From Dama dama (lineage: Eukaryota > Chordata > Mammalia > Artiodactyla > Cervidae), in the NCBI RefSeq assembly GCF_033118175.1, contig NC_083693.1, positions 25,119,981 to 25,183,980 of the forward strand: a stretch of 64,000 nt of DNA, read 5' to 3'. Numbering within the stretch: position 1 is the first letter of the stretch; each line of letters opens with the position of its first letter. Positions 58,375 to 64,000 of this stretch are shown piece by piece. Below the pieces are notes generated by a model, which worked only from the letters and a program-made list of their open reading frames with translations, did not search any database and was not told where the DNA came from. The translations under genes and the position numbers were made by a program.

Positions 58375-59140
58375 TCGTGAGGAGATACATAACATAACAA
58401 CACTCACCACACGAGTGTACAGTTCAGTGGCATCAAGTACGTTCACATTGTCCTGCAGCTGTTGGATCACCACTGTCCAGAACTTCTTTGTCTTTGCAAA
58501 CTGAAGCTCTGTACTCAGTAAACAGTAACTCTTCATCTCCCCCTGCCCCCAGTCCCTGGCAATCACCGTTCTATTTTTTGGCTCCAGAATTTGACTATCC
58601 TAGGTATCTTATATAAGTGGCATTGCACAGTATTTGTCCTTTCATGACTGGCCTATTTCACTGAGTATAATGTCTTTGTGGTTTATCCATGTGGAAGCAA
58701 ATATCAGAATTCTGTCCTTATTTTAAGGCTCCATTGCATGTATAGACTACCTTTTGTTTATCCATTCATCTGTTGATGGCCAGTTGGGTTGTTTTCCCCT
58801 TTTATCTATTGTGAATAGTGATGCTGTGAGTGTTGGCTTATAAATATGAGTACTGTTTTCAGTTCTTCGGGGTGTGTACCCAGAAGTGGAATTGCTGGAT
58901 TGTATGGTGATTCTGTTTAAGTTTTGGAGGAACCCCTGTACTGTTTTCCACATTTTACATTCCCAAGAATTTACGTGCACACAGGTTTCAGGTCCTCTGT
59001 ATTCTCACCAACACTGGTTATTTTCTGGAGGTTGTTTTGTTTTGGAGGGTGTGTATGTGTGTGTGCGTGGTTTAAATAACAGCCATCCTGATGGGCATGA
59101 TGTGGTATCTCACTGTGGTTTTGATTTATTTCATTTTGTG
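58375..59140 (-). repeat. L1 3' half fragment (older mammalian L1)
   Basis: ACAGTTCAGTGGCATCAAGT, TCCATTCATCTGTTGATGGC, GTACCCAGAAGTGGAATTGC and CCATCCTGATGGGCATGATG follow the L1 3' untranslated region in reverse orientation over about 770 bases. Confidence 0.88.
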
Positions 59141-60429
59141 ACTGCACACTCGCTTCTGTGCTGTTTCCGTCTGCACAGAGCCAGCCTTCCCGGTTTCTTC
59201 ACCTGCAGCTGCGTGTCACCCACACGAGCACCACAGCAGTGTGTCTTCTCTCTGGGCATGTCCACTGGGCTCCCACTCCATTTGACATTCTTCTCACCAC
59301 CTTTTACTCAAGAGCAGATGAAACCAGCTCCAGTCTTTCAATATAGGTAACTTTTAAGCATCTGAAAGACATCTTAACACTTCAGACTCAACCTCGTCAA
59401 AGAGAGGCACCATCACCGTCTCCTCTGGACTTCCTACGTCTTTTTCTCAGTGTGGGGTTTTTCTCTCTCTCTCATTTCTGTGGATTCTGCCCTTTGTAGC
59501 AGCTCACTGACCTGCTGCTTCCTCTGTGTCCCACGGGGGCCACCTGTCCCCAGCCCAGGGACACACCTCCGGACCAGAGCTGCCTAGACGCCTCTTACTG
59601 GGCTGTGTCCCGGTTGTTCCCTGCTTGCCTTCCTTCCTTGCCTATAGAAAGGAGCAGTTTTTTCTGCAGTTTTCCCAGGATGATACTGATTTTTTCGCTC
59701 CCTTGCTTGTGTAACTGGGGTCGGGGGTTCACCTTGGTGGAGGTTAAAGCTTAGATTCACGGCTGCCGTGTCCCCCGTTCTTTCCTCAGTCATACTCCTG
59801 GACACCCTTGGTCTTTTCGTGCTCCTCAAGAACTTGTAAGGAGAAGTCTCTACTCTGAGTTGTGAAGCCGCCTCCAGAACCACTGACTGGACGCACACAC
59901 GCGTGTTTCTGGGAAAGAGCGGTCCCTGGCTTCCCTCAGATCCTTGACGGAGTCTCTGCCACCAAAGGCCACGAACTCCAGCTCTGAAGTGTCCTGGCGG
60001 CCTTGCTCAGCCTCTTTTTCTCCATGGCAGGAATTCCCAGTGTCACCATCTCCCTTTTAGGCACACTTCCCCCTTGGGGGGCCCACTTTCTATACCACCA
60101 GCCTCATTAAGCTTGCCCCAAATCTCTGAGCCAGAAATTACCTTTCTTTATACTAGAGACTCCCTTACCTCTTTGGGTTTCAGGTACTCATGTACTTATT
60201 CTGTTTCACAAGCTAATCAGTACTACGCAGTCTGTATTCCATGGCTGTGGAGTTATTTCATGAGCTCTGGTAATCCGTGGGTCCATATGGTTATATGCAT
60301 TGTCCTAGGGTGTGGATGCAGGTATAACCCTTGATGCCTTATACTTCATGTGTTTATTTCTGGCCAAGCTGGATCTTCTTCATTGGTGCACAGGCTTTTA
60401 TTCAGTTGGGGGCTCCTCTCTGATTGCAG
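59141..60429. other. Long-intron sequence, nothing recognised
   Basis: Moderate-GC sequence with no exon signals supported. Frames at 58874-59350 begin inside the L1 fragment and are not genes. Confidence 0.5.
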
Positions 60430-60665
60430 GTTTCTCTCTGCTGTGGCTTCTCTCGTTGGAGAGCACGGGCTCTAGGGCACGTGGACGTGGGTCCGTGCAG
60501 CACATGGGCTCGCTGGCGGCCACTCCCAGGTTCCCGAGCACAGTAGTTCTGGCCAACGGGCTTTGTTGCTCTACGGCATGTGGGTTCTTCCTGGATCAGG
60601 GATCACACCCGTGTCTCCTGCCATTGGGGGGCGGACTCTTAATCACTGAGCCACCAGGGAAGTCC
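60430..60665 (-). repeat. CHR-type (cetartiodactyl) SINE
   Basis: GCTGTGGCTTCTCTCGTTGG, TCCTGGATCAGGGATCACAC and CACTGAGCCACCAGGGAAGT in reverse orientation. Confidence 0.85.
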
Positions 60666-61404
60666 ATCCTTGACATTTTAGATGAACGAAGGTGCCTCAT
60701 ACTTGTGAACTGTGGGACCTGTTGTGCAAACTGTCACCAGGCTCACGACTCGTCTTCCTCCTGCTGCACCTCGGCACTGTTCCTTGCCGAAAGTGGGCAT
60801 GGTACTCCCCAAAAGCTGACTGGCCCGCTGTGTGGTTTAATCAACAAGCTAGCAATAGGAAGAAGTCTTCTTGGGCTAGATTTGCTCACCCTTTCCTGGT
60901 GAGGAAGCCTCTGATTTACCTGAAATCATACTGCTTTTCAGTGTAGGTTTTAGTTTGAAATGTTTGTGAATGAGTCCTGATGCCACAGAAGGAGCTCCCT
61001 GGAGCCGCATAGCTGTCAGATTTCCTGAGGTTTCCTTGAGTGCTTGGAAGCGGTGAGCCTGCTCAGCACATTGTTGGTAATTAACTGTCAGTGACTGAAA
61101 ACGCAGGCTCCTGAAAGCAGACAAAGCCAAGACAAACAAACAGAAAACATTTCTTTCAGTTACAGCATTTTGATGTTCCAAAAATTGGCACCCCCAGTTT
61201 CATATTTTAGTTTTCTCGTTATAATACTTTACTTTCTAAATATTTTTGTCTAATTTAAGCAGTGACTCTCTTTTCCAGCCAATAATCTCCAGAGATGTTA
61301 AATGCTCCTTTGCCAGATTTTTTCAGTTTCATATTGCTATTAAAAATTGTTTAAACAGTTGAATTCTGAGACAAACGTTAAGAACAAGAAGAGGTAATTT
61401 GCAA

Positions 61405-61560
61405 GGGTGGGTGAAGAGCACCGGACTGGGAGTGAGGAAAAATGAGTCCTCACTCCATCTCTAAATGCTCTGTTACCTCCTTCAAGTCCCTTCACCCCCT
61501 GTGCCCGCCCCACTTTCTAATGGATCTGGTGAAGGGAGGCAGAGTGATCATCATAAAGGT
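61405..61560 (+). repeat. MIR-like SINE, diverged
   Basis: AGAGCACCGGACTGGGAGTG and TGTTACCTCCTTCAAGTCCC fit the MIR 5' and core positions; the 3' part is weak. Confidence 0.45.
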
Positions 61561-61604
61561 TCTCCCTTTAGTTCTATCCTTAAAAATCATTGAGGATAAT
61601 AAAT

Positions 61605-61745
61605 TCAAAGATTATTCATTAAGCATCTGCTCTCTACTCATGGGGAGATCTGTGGACATTTTAAAGATAGGATTCACTTCTCAAGGAGCTTATGGTCTTT
61701 TGAGCAGATGCAGTTACCAGTACAATATAGTTGGCACATAAATCT
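61605..61745 (+). repeat. L2-like LINE fragment
   Basis: TTATTCATTAAGCATCTGCT and TCTCAAGGAGCTTATGGTCT fit the L2 3' region. Confidence 0.45.
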
Positions 61746-61904
61746 ATCATCCCCAAATCTAGCCTCACCCGTGATGCCTCGTCTCAAAAATGGCGATGTG
61801 CCTCCCAGTGGGACAGGCATCAGGTCCCATCCAGGCAACAGTAGTCTGCAAACTTGAAAGTACCATCAATTTAGAAATACAATGAGATGTTGTACAGTTT
61901 TGTT

Positions 61905-62412
61905 TTGTTTTTTTTTATTAGTTGGAGGCTAATTACTTCACAACATTTCAGTGGGTTTTGTCATACATTGATATGAATCAGCCATAGATTTACACGTATT
62001 CCCCATCCCGATCCCCCCTCCCACCTCCCTCTCCACCCGATTCCTCTGGGTCTTCCCAGTGCACCAGGCCCGAGCACTTGTCTCATGCATCCCACCTGGG
62101 CTGGTGATCTGTTTCACCATAGATAGTATACATGCTGTTCTTTCGAAACATCCCACCCTCACCTTCTCCCACAGAGTTCAAAAGTCTGTTCTGTACTTCT
62201 GTGTCTCTTTTTCTGTTTTGCATATAGGGTTATCGTTACCATCTTTCTAAATTCCATATATATGTGTTAGTATGCTGGCTTACTTTTCACTCTGTATAAT
62301 GGGCTCCAGTTTCATCCATCTCATTAGGACTGATTCAAATGAATTCTTTTTAATGGCTGAGTAATATTCCATGGTGTATATGTACCACAGCTTCCTTATC
62401 CATTCGTCTGCT
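61905..62412 (-). mobile_element. L1_BT-type L1 3' end
   Basis: A poly-T start is followed by TATTAGTTGGAGGCTAATTA, CTGGGTCTTCCCAGTGCACC, GGGCTGGTGATCTGTTTCAC and GGCTGAGTAATATTCCATGG. These are close to the young ruminant L1 3' untranslated region. A short internal deletion is seen near 62275 (ATGCTGGCTTACTTTTCAC). Confidence 0.93.
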
Positions 62413-62913
62413 GTGTTTTACAGTTTTAATTCTGGTATCACCTGTCTTGTTTCAAACTCTTCTTTCCAAAGTCACCATAAACCTCACGGTTGCCCAATTC
62501 ATTGACTTCTTTTTAAAAATTTATCAGTTCCAACTTCTCAGCAGCAGTTGACACTGTGGTCCTACCTTCTCTCTCCAGCCCTCGGCTTTTCTTAACTTCC
62601 GTGAAACTCTAATCTCTGAATTATTCTGCCTGTACAGTGTGGCAGTCTCCGGCTCCTCCCCCACATATATTGTGCAATAATGCCTTGTGTAAAGTGGAAG
62701 AGAAGAGTTGTTATCTGGCCCAGTGTTTGTGTGTGTTACATTTGTGACCTGGGCAGCAATGTAGAAAGCATTTCAGATCTGATTCCCATTTCTCCTGATC
62801 ACAGGACACTTTGTCCACCCTCATTTCAGGGCCTAATGTGTGCAGAATGCTGTGGAAGACTTATTTACTTAAGTTTTCCACATCTCTCTCACACCCACTG
62901 AGTTCTTTGAGGA

Positions 62914-62951
62914 CTCAGTTCTTTTACTACTTCTCAGTTCTTTTACTACTT
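62914..62951. repeat. 19-base perfect tandem duplication
   Basis: CTCAGTTCTTTTACTACTT occurs at 62914-62932 and again at 62933-62951 without mismatch. Confidence 0.9.
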
Positions 62952-63449
62952 CTGCTTTTAAGGCTTGACACAAATGTTTTGATACATTGAAGATATTTAG
63001 TACTTTATTTAATGAGAGAAGGAAACGAATCTGAGGGAGTTTGGCATTATGTCTTCATAGAGTCTTCCTTTCCTAGAAAGTAATCAATAGATTAAAAAAT
63101 AGTTTCCATTTTAAAAGAGTGAAAAGTTGGAAGTATGTTTCTAATGAGCAGTCATGTTTAAAACCAGCTGAACTACATGATCATGTTTTATTTACTCTCA
63201 TCTAGTCTGTTTCACTTTTTCCATTTCATATTCAGTGCTCTGATTTCATTTAGTTTGTTTTCCAGTTTCTCCATCTCTTAAAATTTTTTCCTCATGCCTC
63301 TATCAAGCTTAGTAGAAAAACTTCTGTTTACATATATATAAATAATGTGTATAATATATATATTTTTAGAAAACTTATGAATTTTTGCCTACTAAAAAAT
63401 TTATGACATTTTGATTCTACTTAGTAGGAATAGAATGCTAGATTTCTAA

Positions 63450-63586
63450 TTTTTTTTTTCCAATTATTTTTATTAGTTGGAGGCTAATTACTTCGCAACA
63501 TTGCAGTGGGTTTTGTCATACATTGACATGAATCAGCCATGGAGTTACATGTATTCCCCATCCCGATCCCCCCTCCCACCTCCCCT
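63450..63586 (-). mobile_element. L1_BT-type L1 3' tip
   Basis: A T run then TATTAGTTGGAGGCTAATTA and CCCATCCCGATCCCCCCTCC match the first ~130 bases of the copy at 61905, then stop. It is a severely 5'-truncated insertion. Confidence 0.92.
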
Positions 63587-63619
63587 AGATTTCTAATTTT
63601 AAAAAGTGCAACCAGCAAC

Positions 63620-63790
63620 AGAGGTTTACTGTATGGCACAGGGAACTACAGTCAGTATCTTGTAATAAGCTATAATGGGAAATAATTTCAAAAATAATAC
63701 ATGTGTATGTGTATAACTGCATCACCTTGCTGTGCTCCTGAAGCATTGTAAGTCAACTGTACTTTGGTAAAATACATATATTTTAAAAAA
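63620..63790 (+). repeat. Artiodactyl L1 3' tip
   Basis: TACTGTATGGCACAGGGAAC, ATGTGTATAACTGCATCACC and GTACTTTGGTAAAATACATA form the forward 3' end of the L1 family seen reversed at 38808-39262. It ends in an A-rich tail. Confidence 0.8.
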
Positions 63791-63814
63791 GGAAAAGTTG
63801 AAAGTGTATCTCAT

Positions 63815-64000
63815 ATACTCACATGAGATACCATTCACACCTGTCAAGTTGGATACATCTAAACACAGGTAAGAGCAGTAGCAGGTGTTGGCGAGTGAGT
63901 GGAGAAGTCAGATCACCCGGACATTGGTGGTAGGAATGTCAAATGGCACGGCCACTCTGGAAAAGCCTGGCAAGCCCTCAGACTTTATTAAACGTAAAGT
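63815..64000 (+). repeat. L1 ORF2 3'-region fragment, running off the window
   Basis: CATGAGATACCATTCACACC, GTGGTAGGAATGTCAAATGG and CGGCCACTCTGGAAAAGCCT are the conserved L1 stretch near the end of ORF2, in forward orientation. It is a separate insertion from the L1 tip at 63620. Confidence 0.75.

Noticed and set aside
60312..60902. 196-codon plus-strand frame
   Set aside because: Its centre is the reverse complement of a CHR-type SINE, and no protein family is recognisable.

Overview
This is vertebrate nuclear DNA from a ruminant artiodactyl, most likely a bovid. The evidence is the density of ruminant-restricted retroposons on both strands: tRNA-Glu-headed Bov-tA SINEs, ART2A/Bov-A2 SINEs, a truncated BovB LINE with a recognisable reverse-transcriptase YADD box, and an L1_BT-type L1 3' end. 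Older eutherian repeats lie underneath (L1, L2, MIR, MER20, MER5-like, Tigger). I cannot separate cattle, sheep and goat by eye.

The window lies inside one gene on the + strand, AKAP13 (AKAP-Lbc/Brx), which encodes an A-kinase anchoring protein that is also a RhoA guanine-nucleotide exchange factor. Three coding exons are clear. Exon 6 is at 14962-15160, the giant exon 7 at 17830-20848 and exon 8 at 24632-24765. All have consensus splice sites and compatible phases (exon 6 ends in phase 0, exon 7 in phase 1, exon 8 in phase 0). The giant exon encodes a long low-complexity, probably disordered segment. Near its end is the amphipathic helix that binds PKA RII subunits (the Ht31 helix). Exon numbers follow human usage from memory. 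The ankyrin-like exons upstream and the C1/DH/PH exons downstream are not in the window.

Layout. 1-14961 is intron 5, rich in Bov-tA and containing BovB. 14962-24765 is the three-exon cluster with short introns. 24766-64000 is a long intron of at least 39 kb, full of nested repeats. Inside it, a block from about 48.65 to 53.33 kb has no recognisable transposons and contains a small CpG-dense patch at about 50.8-50.97 kb. At 51937-52017 there is a short ATG-initiated open frame ending at a perfect AAG|GTAAGG donor in phase 0. That is the phase needed to join the exon that normally follows exon 8. I read this as a candidate alternative promoter and first coding exon for a short AKAP13 isoform that would lack the PKA-anchoring helix but keep the downstream RhoGEF module. 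This is inference and is the most interesting item here.

I found no bacterial-type operons, CRISPR arrays, tRNA or rRNA genes, and no clear second gene. Most remaining short open frames are in retroposons or are chance frames, and the long antisense frames opposite exon 7 result from its high GC content.
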